Positions 21,059-33,199 of a DNA stretch of 64,000 bases are shown piece after piece. The notes beneath the pieces are model-generated. The model ran no database searches. It was not told the DNA's origin and saw only the letters and a program-made list of their open reading frames with translations. The translations under genes and the position numbers were made by a program. Source of the stretch: Dromaius novaehollandiae (lineage: Eukaryota; Chordata; Aves; Casuariiformes; Dromaiidae); contig NC_088113.1 in NCBI RefSeq assembly GCF_036370855.1, forward strand, positions 17,876,501-17,940,500, given 5' to 3'. Numbering within the stretch: the first letter of the stretch is position 1; each line of letters starts with the position of its first letter.

Positions 21059-24000
21059 TCTTCATTTACACACCCCCACACCAGACATGTAATGTAAGTT
21101 TAAAACATCAGTTCAAATAAACAACCACTGGGACAGTGAGCTCTGTCTAGAAAAACAAGAAGCAGTAATATTTAGTAACTTCCCTGCCAGAAGTTGTGAT
21201 TCTGAAGCTTGCCTATCTATGTGACGGGTGAAGTCCTATATTAGCTTTGTTTCCCAAAGGTCCCGATGGCCCCTGTAACTCTAGATGTGACAAATGTATT
21301 TTATTTTGGTGAGCTAACTCATCTTTATTTCTATATCAACAGAAAATTTCCAGCTTCATTAACTTATTTATTACCATCAGGAAAGTGGCTTTGAGGGATG
21401 AAAATTTCTTCTGTGTTTTGCCTCGTATCTTCTTTTTTTACAATGCTCTATCTTTGGGAGTGATTTATTAGCTTCCTTTTCCTAGTGGAAATTATATCAC
21501 AAAGAAGCTGAGGTCCAAATATAGCCAGGTAGTGAAAAGCTTATGTCCCACTGAATTTGGGGAATTTGGAATATAAGTATCTGTGTATTTTGACCCAAGT
21601 GACTTGCTCAGTCACGTAGGAAACTTTGGCAAGGCAGAGGACCTGGGACTTAGAAAAACAGAGTATAGCACTAATCCTGTAATACTTGATTTTTTTTTTA
21701 ACTCTAGATGGCTTGTACAAGCATAATTTATAACCATAAATGTTGTATTTACATCTGTAACTTCAGCATGCTTCACCTTGATGTGTCTACAGCAGGATGA
21801 AAATACACAACTCACTGAAGAGATGCCCGGTTCTGTGTGCTGTATCACATTTGCCTTCCCCAAAATTGGTGTTACTCTTGCAAGGTATTATACTTTTTCA
21901 GTATCCGTTTTACCTTCTTTGTGATATTGCAGTCTCTTTCAGCAGCTAGGATTTTAGCATTATCAGAGCTGACTCAGCTATCTCCTTTTTTTTTTTTTTT
22001 TAAATTCAGGATTTTTTCCCCTCCCAATAAATAAAACTTGATTTGTGGATTGATAGCAAAAATTGCCATGTGAACATGTACAGTTTATTAACTGGTGCTG
22101 CTAATTCAGGTAGTTTATCATTAATTCATTAAAGGTTCTAAAGATAGAGTAATTTTTAATACTTATTAAATGTATTCAAGTGGTTTAGAAAATTGATCAA
22201 CACAGAACAGTTCCAGAATTGTATATTCAGCCAAAATGAACTTAGTGCTACATAAATTAATTTCATAATTTATCTAGTCTGGAGCAAAACCAATAATACA
22301 TTTGACTAATCAGGTCACTTGATAAATGAGTGCACAGTATGAAATTTGCTTTTAGTGATTATTCAAGCTAAAAAATAGCTTTTTCCTCCAATTCATGCTA
22401 CTAAAGCCTGAGTGCTTATATATTAATGGAGGCAATAATTACAGAGAGTCACAAACATAAAATTGGATAAAGAAGGAACTTGTTCAAAGTTTCTCAGATG
22501 ATTTTATACCTGCTCTTGCCTTTGATAGGTAATAATCCATTTTTCTAACACAGTATTGTAGATCCCATCAGCACACAAATACCTCTTCAGAGATTGCTGT
22601 ACAGCTTGCATTTAGCCTTAGTAAAGTTTGTTTTGTGTTGTTTTGGTGTGGAGGAGGCATTACTTCTGCTGCATTATTTCCTGGGTTGGTGCACTGTCGT
22701 GCCAATTTTATGAATGGTAAATGTTAATTAGAAATTTTCCCTATATATAGGTTGGGGTTAAAAAGTACTCTGCTAAAGTGTGCACGGTGATGGCACCTGG
22801 TGAATTAATTGCTATGCTGAGGTGGAAGCATGGTTGTTCAGATGAGTTGATTATAATGGCCTTAAATAGTTGATTTCTCTGTTCTTAGTCTTCTGTTCAG
22901 TGCCTGGGCTTGGGCCATCTCTTAAGACGATGTGAGTTAAGGAGGCATGGTGGTTGTATTTCTAGTTTTTCAAAGGAAATTATTCAACAACCTATGTTCT
23001 CAGAAAGCATTTCTGAGATGGTGACTTTGCAACAGAGCTCAGAAGCACATGAGATTTCTGAGGAGAAATTTCTAAGGGATATCAGCTTTTTATCCTTTTG
23101 AAATAGATGAAATATTCCATATGCTTCATTCTGCATGGGTTCTTCCTGATGAGAACTTCAGAAAGGGTGTGTTGGGCATTTGGGTCCTCTGCTGACATTT
23201 TAATTTGTCTTGTGGCTCTTTACACCTTGCAATGACAATCATTTGAGCACATCTGATTCCAGTCTTCCCTTTACTCTGGAAGTAGCTACATGTCAACATT
23301 CTTCTGTTTATGTAGTTCTATAAAGTATTTTGCAACCTTTGTGTAGATTAAGAATATTAACAGCAACAATAAAGGCTCTTCCTACTTGTTACTTTCATCA
23401 AATCTCTTGAATAATGGCTTAATTCCTTGTTATGTGAAGTCTTAACTTAAGCTTCATGCAAGTACTGTACATACTATTATTTCATCCCAGTATATTTTGA
23501 ATACAAGCTATATCAGAGATATTAAGCAGTGCTTTAGCTATAATGGTCTATTGAATTTGTGCTTCCTAGAGTGTAAATTTTATGCTTAATGGAGGGTAAT
23601 CACCTTGTTTTGTCAATCTGTCATCAATTCATGGACACTGTAGGGTGTACATGCAACCTTATGTTCAAGGAATTATATATGCAGCTCCCATTATTGTTTG
23701 TTGTTAAAAAAAACAGCTTCTAATGACTAAAAGCTGTGTGTGAGCTGTTACTTAACTCTTAATGGCTAAAGCATTTGCCAGAATTGTCATTGCCCTTCTA
23801 GCAGAGCTTGCTGTTCATGAATGCTTAGAGATATCCTGAATAAGACAGTTAACTATGTTGCGAACAGTTTTCCTTCAGTGTTAATTGTGCTGCTAAGTCC
23901 TTAGATGATATGTTAAAAATAATTCAAAAGTCAATGTCCCATCACAAATGCATTTTTGTGCTTAAAAGAAGGCCTGATGTCTACTTGTGGGCACAGTCTG

Positions 24001-26026
24001 CTAGTAAAAACTTCAGTTTGTCACGAGCCTTGCATTTACAAGCACAGAATGGATCCTTGTGTTGTCTGTACACACGTACCTCCTTTATGCTCTTTCCTTG
24101 CCATCTCTTCTGTATGGTCATTGTATATTATGGCAGGGGGCCTTAGGAGTTATTGGCAGATATTTGCTGTATAAGAAAAGCCTTTACAACACAACACAAA
24201 AGTCCTGCTTGGCACATCTGAGTCATTTTTTTAAATTATATCGCATTGTGGAATTTCACAAATGGAAAAATAATAGCCTTGTTCTTCCCCCACAAATGTG
24301 CACACATAGCCCTACCTATAATGTTTGCTAATTGGATGAAGTATTAGTTCTGTTGTGTACTCCGACTGTGCAAGCAGCTTGTAAATTACGGAGTAAAAAT
24401 CTGTGGCCTGTAAACACCTAGTAACAAGTAATGCTCATGCATTCTGGACTGTAGTGATAAAAATGGTGGTGATTTAACGAGTCGTCAGCATTCCTCAGCT
24501 CACAAGGGAGGTTTACAGACAGACCTGGGTTTTCTGCCTTTGAGGTATGTACATGTCATCCTCTCCCAGGAGCCGGGGGTTTTGTTTAAGTGAATGCTAA
24601 TGACACAGTTGTATATCTCAATAAAATGATGGCACCACATTATAGCTGACATCTTTCACCCTGCAGATTTCCTGGTTGCTTTTCTAAAAACTAATTCCCT
24701 AATCCTGCAAATGCAACCGTATTGGCAGAAAAATACGTTGTGAAATGGAGTGGAAGAAAGGAGTAGATTTAACTCAAGATTAAGTGTACGTGTAAGTGCT
24801 GTGAGATCCCTGCTATCCACAGGAGCATCTGTGAAACCTTGCATGATAAAGTCTGGTTTTGTGATAAAGCAAGGTGTTAGAAACCCAGGGAGCTTTTGCA
24901 CTCTGTGGCAGTTATCCAGGGTGGCTAGCAACACGTTTTTATTCTCTGCCTGCTATTCCCACTTCTGAAGTGAAGATAATACTCCTTATTCTGTTCCATC
25001 TATTTGCAGAACAAGTGCTGTAGAGTGAGGGATTCTCTTCCAAGACCAGGTCTATATTTCAAAGTTGTACTGGCTTCACTGCATGGGGAGCTGGGGTTGT
25101 GGAAAATTAATCCTCCCTCTTAGAAATCATGTTGTTAAGCTTCTTCTTTCTAGCAAGGATACTAACCTAGTGTCTGTCTATCCCTGTAGTGCTATGAAAA
25201 TGAATATTCATTTACAAACATGGAAGGAAACCATTAGCATTCTTTCAAATCAAAATATAATCACATCTTCCTGATTTCAAAGACTCTCTCAGCAGATCTC
25301 ATTAATTATCCCAGACAGGTGTTTTTCAACAAAAGCTCCTTCTTGCACTGTCTCTTCTTCTCTAGCCTCCTACTTGAGCTAATGAAGCTTCAGTGATGTC
25401 TCTGGAACAATGGAGCAATTTATATAACTACAGGTTAGGAGAGAACAAATAAGGAGTCATAATTGAGGAAGGGTGCTGAAGAGAGGCTGTGGGAGCAAAG
25501 TTCTTCTATGTGTGTGAAGAGATATCTCATTATGGGTGATTAGGGAGGAAGCATTGCAGAGCCAAAAAGAAAGTAGCTGTGCTGAAAAATGTGCTTTGAT
25601 AGTTTATTGATATGCAAACATTGCTCTATGAAAGGACCAGAGACCTCGTTATTTCAGCCTTTACATCCTCAAGTTAATGGAGTGTAGGTTTCTATTAAGA
25701 GAAAGGAACTGGCATTACCTCCAAACATGACTTATGGTAAATCACCTGGCCTGATTCTTTAAAAAGCTTCTGGGTACAATTTACAGCTGCATGAACATTG
25801 TTTACTAACACTCCATGCATAAATTGGATACTTCTCTCTGGAAATAGCCGTTTTCTTCCTCTGTGCCTATGTGCTTCTGCAAATACCTGATGCATGTGCT
25901 TAATTATGGCAAGTCATCTTTCATGTTTTTTGAAAACAGGACCTGCCTGTTCAGTTTTCTGTCTATAAGATAGAAATGGGACACTTTTTTAACAGGTGTG
26001 GTAACGAAATATAGGTGTCTGATACA

Positions 26027-26058
26027 GTGTGTGTGTGTGTATATATATATTTTTTTTG
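26027..26058. repeat. (GT)n(AT)n microsatellite with T tract
   Basis: GT dinucleotides run to 26040, AT dinucleotides to 26050, then a T run. Compound simple repeat. Confidence 0.9.
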
Positions 26059-29000
26059 CTAGACCAGTTGACAAGACACCCTGCCTTGTCCTATGGTAAT
26101 ATGTTTTCAGAGTTCATATTCAATTATGCCTAGGAGCTCCCTAGTGCCTACCTTTTACAAATGCATATAGACATTCATATTCTAAACACTAAAAGTCAAC
26201 AGAATGCAAGTACTCCTTAAAGCATATTTGAATTGGTCATCAGCTACTTTGAAACTTTAAACTAGTTCATAGCATTTTCGGTATGGAAACCAGGGTCAGG
26301 TATGGCTGCAGATACAGGCATAAGTAGCTATTTTTCTTTTTTATTTGGCAAAGCAGGAGCTCTTATTTCAGGAAGGAGTACAAGTATCTTTCCTGCAAAG
26401 TCTACCAAATGAATAAAATCACTTTCAGCAAGGTTTTGGTAATTCTCAGGAGTCACCTTTTAGAACCATAGGATACGCATAGAAAGAGTTCCCCTTCCTG
26501 CTCAAACTCATGGCTGGGCTACATTGTTATTCAATAATTTTTTTTATTTCTATCCTTAAGCAAGAACTGTTCTTGTTGAAAAGAAACTTGATTATTGAGT
26601 TCGACCTATTCATATCCTTCTAGAAAAAGCAGGCAAAAGGATATCTCTCTGAAAGAGTCCAGCTACAACAAACAGAAAACATAAAATAACCAGGAATCAC
26701 CTGCTTACCTCCCAGCAGAGAAGGCTGTGGCCTTGGAGACACTATTACTTGGGGATTCCCCCAGTCCTGCAAAGCACCTCTCTGTTGCACATGCAGTAAG
26801 TGGATTTGATCTGGGCTTACTGTGCCAAAGATGTAGAATTGCTCTGAATACACAGATAAACTGTGTGCGCACAGTAACTGCCTTTCTAGTCTCCTAGCTC
26901 CCCTGAAATAAAGGGTTTCTTACTACATCCTGTATGTTTTTCTTTAGGATATGGGATTTGACTATGCATTAAAGTACTTTCTGTATTAATATAGGCAATC
27001 TGAAAAGACCTAGCATTAACTGGCAAGTCTTTTAGACCTTTCAAAATGCTTCAGGGGCCTGTGCACTAGGACGGTTGACAGTTGCAGCAAGGTTGACTCA
27101 ATCCTTCCTGTTTTCCAGGAAATTGTTAACCAAACAGCAAAAAAAAAAAAAAGAAAAGGAATTTCTTTCTGACAAATTCATAAATCATCTATCTGCCTAT
27201 GATCAAAGATCTCCTAGTGCTTTAAGGAGGATTTTGCCCTTGTCTTACATGAAATTTACTTCCTCGTGCACTGCAAAACCTACTCTTGGGTCTTTCAAAC
27301 AGTGTGGGACTTGCTATAGAATTCCTTTAGCAGAAGTTCACAGGTGCCTAGGGGGAGAGGTGAGTGCGCAATACTCTGGATGCCCACTCAGTGCAACAAA
27401 ACTGTAACGCTTGCATTCATTCTGTGCTATTGTGCTTGCCAACTACATGACTGCTTTCATAAATATTATGTAATTATGCACATAATGTATTTTGAAAAAG
27501 AACAATATTGTTTATGGTTCTGATCACCTTATAAAGGAACGGAGGTGTTTGCATTTTCCTCTGCTTTGTTTTGATATTGTTAGCTTTCACAATCAAAAAG
27601 AGTTGATTTGGAAGGTTAGAGGTAAGAACAAGAAGATACTATTAACCTCTCCTTAAAAATAAATGAAAATTTTCTTTGCTGAATTGTTGGTGTTCCAGTC
27701 CATAAAGTATAGGTGTTGATATTTTGCTGAATAGGGGTTGACTTAGCAGAACTTTTAAACATAGATCAGGAATCCATCACTTCTGGGGCAGTAAGCCCCT
27801 ACCACAATCTGTTAAATCATGTGTAATTTAAGTCCAGGCTCCCAGTGCTGAGAGTCTTGAATGCTCTGTCTTAACTTGCATACATCTGACCTCTGCAGTA
27901 TTCTTTTTTTTCCCTCTTTGATAACGACTACAGTGTGTCTTGAACAAACATTTCACACTTCGAATGCTTCACAGAATTCAAAATCCAAACCTTAATCTTT
28001 GCTGATCCATGAAAAGAATATTAACGTCTTTCAGAGGAAATAATCAATCATGAATATGTTTAATCATTGAAACTTTTATTTTCAGGCATGCATACATGTG
28101 TGGGTACAAGCATGGGCACAGACAGGTATATATGGTATATATAGTATATAGTGTCTCTTATAAGATAATATGCTATGAAGCATTCTAGAAGTCCACCAAA
28201 TCATGTTTCCCTAGAAACCGGTTTGGAGGGAAATGATGCTTTACTCCTGTCTTATCTGAGAATTTATATTAGTTCTGGGACTGTGTTTTGCCCATCTTGA
28301 CAATGCACATTGACACAATTGAAACATTACCTCTGTCATTGTGATGGAAGCATCATTGATTTCTCCTGTTTCCTTTTCCCGATGTCTGTGGTTTTCAGTC
28401 TTCATCTTATCATGCAGGAATAAAAGCTATGATTGTAAATCTCTCTGTTTGGAAATGAATTGACGGCTCCTTCTGTCCATAGGGAGGTCAGAGACCACAC
28501 AAATACTCTGCAAAAGGCTCACAATAAAATGTATCCATTTTGTTACTCTTTAAGAAGGGACTTTTAGACCAAAAATGCTTGTTCCATTCTGATAGCACAA
28601 AGAAAAGCACCAATAGATTTTAAATTATACAGGAATCTATTGATGTCACTGGTGGGAATCTAAGAAAGCAAGGCACTTGTGAAGATGGTATGTGCGCTTC
28701 AGTGCAGGTACATCATGGTCTTATAGAATACTGAAAGCAAAACCAATCGCCACCAGCTCCCTGTGAGTTAGTACGATCATTTTTAGAAGTCTCTAAAAAC
28801 TGTTCCTCAGCTCTGGTGGTCTTGCCTAATAATGTTTCAAGATGCTTGATGTGTATTGGAATATGGAGGAAATAAATAATTTTAAAAAACCCTCAGTCAT
28901 CTTTACATTTTATGCGATCAGAAAGTCCAATTACCATTCCTTACTCAGGCAAATGTCTTGTATAGGAAGGACTGATAAATTCTTTGTTTGTTCATTTTAG

Positions 29001-32000
29001 TCAGGAGTAATGAAACCACAATAGGGATGATAATCTCTCACATCTGATTTATCAGAGATTTAGCTGTTAACCACAGAGAGCTGTGTGTTTTTTACATGGA
29101 GTTTTCTCTTTTAAGTGTCCTCTCTCTTAAAATGATGGAACAAGTGTCTGCTAATAAAAAGACTGCCTGACTTTCTGTTATGTTTAGAGATATTTCTGTG
29201 AAAAACAAAGCAAGCTCCCCAAAATGGGAGAATGGAAGGAGCCCAACCAGGTGCTTTGTGCTGTAATTGTATTCAGTCTTGTTAAATGGCATAACTGATA
29301 CCTATTTTGACTTAAAGGTTTCCAGAGAAAGCTATTTTACTAACAGATGTAAGGACTAAGCTTTCAATAGTTACCTATAGCATCATGCTAGTTTTGGTGG
29401 TGGTAGATGGCACACAGTTGATGTTTGTTTGCAAGTAGGCTAAGGACTGATGGGCAGAAATCAGGGTATCGGATGGATATGTGTTCTACAGGTGCAAGAA
29501 ATACTCTGTGTCATGTAGGGGCAAGAAAGAAGTGGTAGGGGAGCAAGCATTGGGGACATAACTTAAGGAGCTGAATTAAAGCTTCCTGGAGAAAGGTGCT
29601 CCTTTGAATCAGGGAAGACCACATGGAATGGGGCCGGCTTCTATTTTGCCACCAATTTAGTATAATTTTAAGAGATGGTTGGCCTCTACTGTATTTCAGA
29701 GACCTTCCCCTGACCCATGGAAGATCATGTAGGATAGTCTCTTATTTTTAATTTTAAAAGAAGATAATATCCTTTTTCTGGACAATAAGAATGTGGAGAA
29801 GGTTACTGCTACTTAATACCAGGTAGTAAAAGCAGAGACAATAATCCCTCCATCCTTTTCCTTTAGTATAACGTAACTACTAGCTTTTCTATAATCTGAA
29901 TAAATGATCTAGTAGTCCTATCTCTCTTTCTGAACAAATGAAGAGAAACACAGCTGGAAACTAGTAACTAGTTCATATTATGAATTCGTCTTTTTCAGGC
30001 AGACCAGTGGATTTCATGAGTCACAGGAAGAGTTAGTGTTAATGTAACCTTTTCAAATCTAAATTGTGTGAAACATGCTCTGCAAAAGTAGTAGTCTTGG
30101 AAAGAATTAAGTGATATGCTTTCACCATGGACTTAATGTGCTACCAGGATGTGCTAATCAGTGGTAAGAGAAATCCAGCTGTCAGAGGAGCTTGTTTTGG
30201 AGTTGTTTGTTTGTTTTGCAAATGTATAAGCTTTAATTGTGTCCTCAGACAAATCTGTAGGTGTTCTGCTTTTCAGTTGGATTTATAATTTCCAACAACG
30301 CCCTGTTTACCATAAAGTATTTAGCAAGCTTTGTATAAAAATACTTTATTGAGGTTCTCAGAGGCTGGTAGACACAAGGAAAGGTACAAGCGAGCTCAAC
30401 AACGTGCATACTAGCTATTCTTAGTATGCTTATTTCAAAGGATATGTTTTGACTCGTACATAATGGTCTGACTGAGCATGTTACAAGACTGAAATATCAT
30501 ATACACCAAACAAGGCAAGAACTTGACTTCATATGACAATATTGATCTACTCAACAAGTATCGCTGAAATAAAGTTCAATAGTATTGTTTCTTTTATTCC
30601 TACCAACAGCCAAGAAACTGTTTACAACAGCTAAATGTAATTGGCAATCACAACATCATAAGCTTTTGGGGACTACTTTACAATATTTGGGTTTCTATCT
30701 GTAGTTTTCAGACATATGATTTTGAGCTCCCCTGTACGTTACTGTTAGATATGAGCTTTTGCCATGGCAACTAATTATGTATTTATATTACAATAGCACT
30801 GAACAGTGCTAACAGAGATTGGGAGTTACAGTCTTTTGCTTTATGTTTGTACTACCTCTGTTCCCACAGAGATTATAGACTAAATAGGCAAGTATGAAGT
30901 GTGAGATGGGAAGCAGAGACAAAATTCCCAAGGTCTCACATTAAGACTGAGTGAGATAGAGCCCTGGTCTCTTGAATCCGGTATTGTATATGTGAAACTA
31001 GTTGACTGCTGAAAAGAAAAAGGATTTGATGCCTATGTTACTTGGATGAGCTAGATTAGGGTCTCTGTTCAAAATATGTTTTCCAAAGGAAGCGTGCAAG
31101 AGATTTGGAGCTTGCTAAAATTAAGAGGTCTGGAACTAACTTGAAAAGCAGAACGCGAACTTCACTTCTCCTACTGGCTATTATTCTACAACACATTGCC
31201 AAAAGAGAATTTTTAAGATCTTGCAGGAGATATTTAAAGACACCCCTGGGTTATCAGAAGAGAGACTACACGGAGAAGCTGACACCTTCCACGCAGGTAC
31301 AGGAGCCCTGTTCTTGCAGTTTGGCAGGACTCCCAGCATCTGTGAGGACCGGTGACTACACTTGCTCTTGCTGGGCATCTGCAGCCTGAAAGTCACTCTC
31401 ATTCCCTTGCTCTTCTCCATCCCTTTAATACATTGCAAAGCCAGTCAAACAGCTGACAGTCTAAATGGGGAAAGGCAGACAAGTCCATTGTGGGACACGG
31501 GACCATGCTTGAGGAAGGATGCTAGAGAGAAGAGGGGTAAGCTTCCAAAGGGGGCAAGATTGATAGGAATACACAGAAGAAGAGACAGAAACCATTGGCA
31601 AGGAGCAGAAGGAATTGTTGTCATGGAGGTGGGGACGTGGGCTGGTGCGTGGCTGTCTGCAAAGGAAATTTTATTGGTTTTGAAGCAAGGATCAGGAAAT
31701 GGCAACAGGGTGCTTGAGGATGTTGGGGTCTCCTAAGTCTGGCTGTAAACTCCTTGGGGCAGAGATTTGCCCCTTTTGGGGCAAATACCTATTGCACCAT
31801 CTGCAATGGGGATCTAGATTATGGCTATAGTTGTAGTAGCAATAATGACAAATGAGGTGGTTTTTTTCCTGAAGAAAAGTTTGAAATTCTGCATCATAGC
31901 ATATGCATAATGTTATAAGTGTAAGAAAAAAAAGCCTCTCATTCACAAAAATAATCTGGTTTGAAAGCAGTCCAATGTTTTTAGATTAGATATTTGTATT

Positions 32001-32005
32001 TTAGT

Positions 32006-32314
32006 TTTATTTTTTTTATTTTTGTTTGTTTTAACAAAATGCTGGTGCCACTCTGGCTGACTAGGTGGCAGCAGAGCTCTTTTATGGCATCTTGTGGTAG
32101 AAGGCGCAGATTTTGGGAGCGTGGTTAATGTAAAAAACTTACCCCTCCATTCTGCATGTTTTTGTTGTTGATGGACTGGAAGAAATTAATACCGATCTCA
32201 CTGCTGCCTTCCTCACATCCCCCTGACCAGTGCCCCCAGATTCTTCCAAGGAAGCAAACTACAGTACACAAGGGAATTAAGAGAGGCTCTTCCCATCCAT
32301 ACACAGGGCTGGGT
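32006..32314 (-). terminator. HRH3: HRH3 3' UTR and polyadenylation signals
   Basis: On the minus strand, two AATAAA hexamers lie at 32015-32020 and 32006-32011, about 295-310 nt after the HRH3 stop. No stronger signal was seen nearer to the gene, so these are the best candidates for the 3' end. Confidence 0.5.
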
Positions 32315-33199
32315 TCACTTCCAGCAGTTCTGAAGGGAATTGTGAGGTTGAATCTTTAGCTTCTTCGGACAGAGGAGTTTAATAAAAGCTCTTCTGAAGC
32401 TGTGGTGGCAGAGAGGGTATAGGACAGGGTTGACAGCAGAGTTGATCCACAGCAGCCAAAAGGAAGTCTCATACCAGTAATCAGGGATGCAGTGGCCATG
32501 GCAGGCAGCACGGATGATCATGAGGAGAGTGTACGGTGCCCAGCAAATCCCAAAAATGCCCACAATTATTGCCAGTGATTTGGCCACTTTCTTGTCCCTG
32601 GAGAGCCTGAAGTGTTGAGTCATGCTCTGGGAGACTACCTTCATTCGTTTCTCTAAGGACAGAGTAGATGCTGAATTTTTAGAGCTCTTTTTGTTGTAAT
32701 ACTTTGGTTTTTCGGAGCACTCTGGGATTGTTGTCAGTGCATCTTTTGCGCTCAGGCTGGCAGTGGAGGCTGCGTGTTGTGCTTTGCTCTTGGAGAGGTT
32801 GAGGGTTTCAGCTGGCTCCTTCTGCTCCCACTTACAGCATTTCAAAGACGGCTTTTCTTCTGGGCTCGTTTCCATCTCTTCAGTGAAGGACTGGTTGTGT
32901 ACTTTGTGGAAAATATCCAGGCGTATTTTGGTACGCTTCTGTATGTTCAGGTAAATGCTCAGGTTGAAAAACATTACACTGATGAAAGGGGTGAAAAACT
33001 CCAGCGTAGAGGCTGTCATGAGAAAATACCAGTTGTAGAAAAATTCAGCGTAGCATTCCCCGGTGGGTATGATACTCTGGCCTGATATATATTCCCAGCT
33101 GATAATGGCAGGTCCATAGAGCAGGAATGCTAATACCCAAACCATCACCATCTTCAGCACTGCTTGCTTGGTGTTGCCTTGCTGGGCTCTGTAGGCGAC
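32315..33199 (-). CDS. HRH3: HRH3 coding exon 3
   Basis: 294 codons from VAYRAQQGNTKQAV to QNCWK with TGA at 32315-32317. The acceptor is CCATTGCAG. It holds TM4-TM7 and the whole third intracellular loop. The open frame extends into intron 2 to 33301, which would only be translated if that intron were retained. Confidence 0.95.
   Translation of the reverse strand, partial: VAYRAQQGNTKQAVLKMVMVWVLAFLLYGPAIISWEYISGQSIIPTGECYAEFFYNWYFLMTASTLEFFTPFISVMFFNLSIYLNIQKRTKIRLDIFHKVHNQSFTEEMETSPEEKPSLKCCKWEQKEPAETLNLSKSKAQHAASTASLSAKDALTTIPECSEKPKYYNKKSSKNSASTLSLEKRMKVVSQSMTQHFRLSRDKKVAKSLAIIVGIFGICWAPYTLLMIIRAACHGHCIPDYWYETSFWLLWINSAVNPVLYPLCHHSFRRAFIKLLCPKKLKIQPHNSLQNCWK

Larger units (their letters stand above)
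12621..32000. other. AT-rich intergenic region between MTG2 and HRH3
   Basis: About 19 kb with no supportable gene. All ORFs are below about 125 codons, lie on both strands and show no recognised family. I saw no retroviral or LINE reverse-transcriptase motifs, no CR1 3' end (ATTCTATG repeats) and no tRNA. The inverted repeats at 17625-17652 and 20988-21058 and short microsatellites (T16 at 21986-22001; (GT)n(AT)n at 26027-26050) are the only structure noticed. Distal enhancers or a lncRNA cannot be excluded from one sequence. Confidence 0.6.

Noticed and set aside
26461-26530. Possible CR1 LINE 3' end in reverse orientation
   Set aside because: A short resemblance to the CATAGAAT-type end only; no repeated octamer and no adjoining CR1 body.
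12621-31999. Retrovirus-like or other virus-derived element in the intergenic region
   Set aside because: No long terminal repeats, primer-binding-site pattern or recognisable viral coding segments were seen here or elsewhere in the window.
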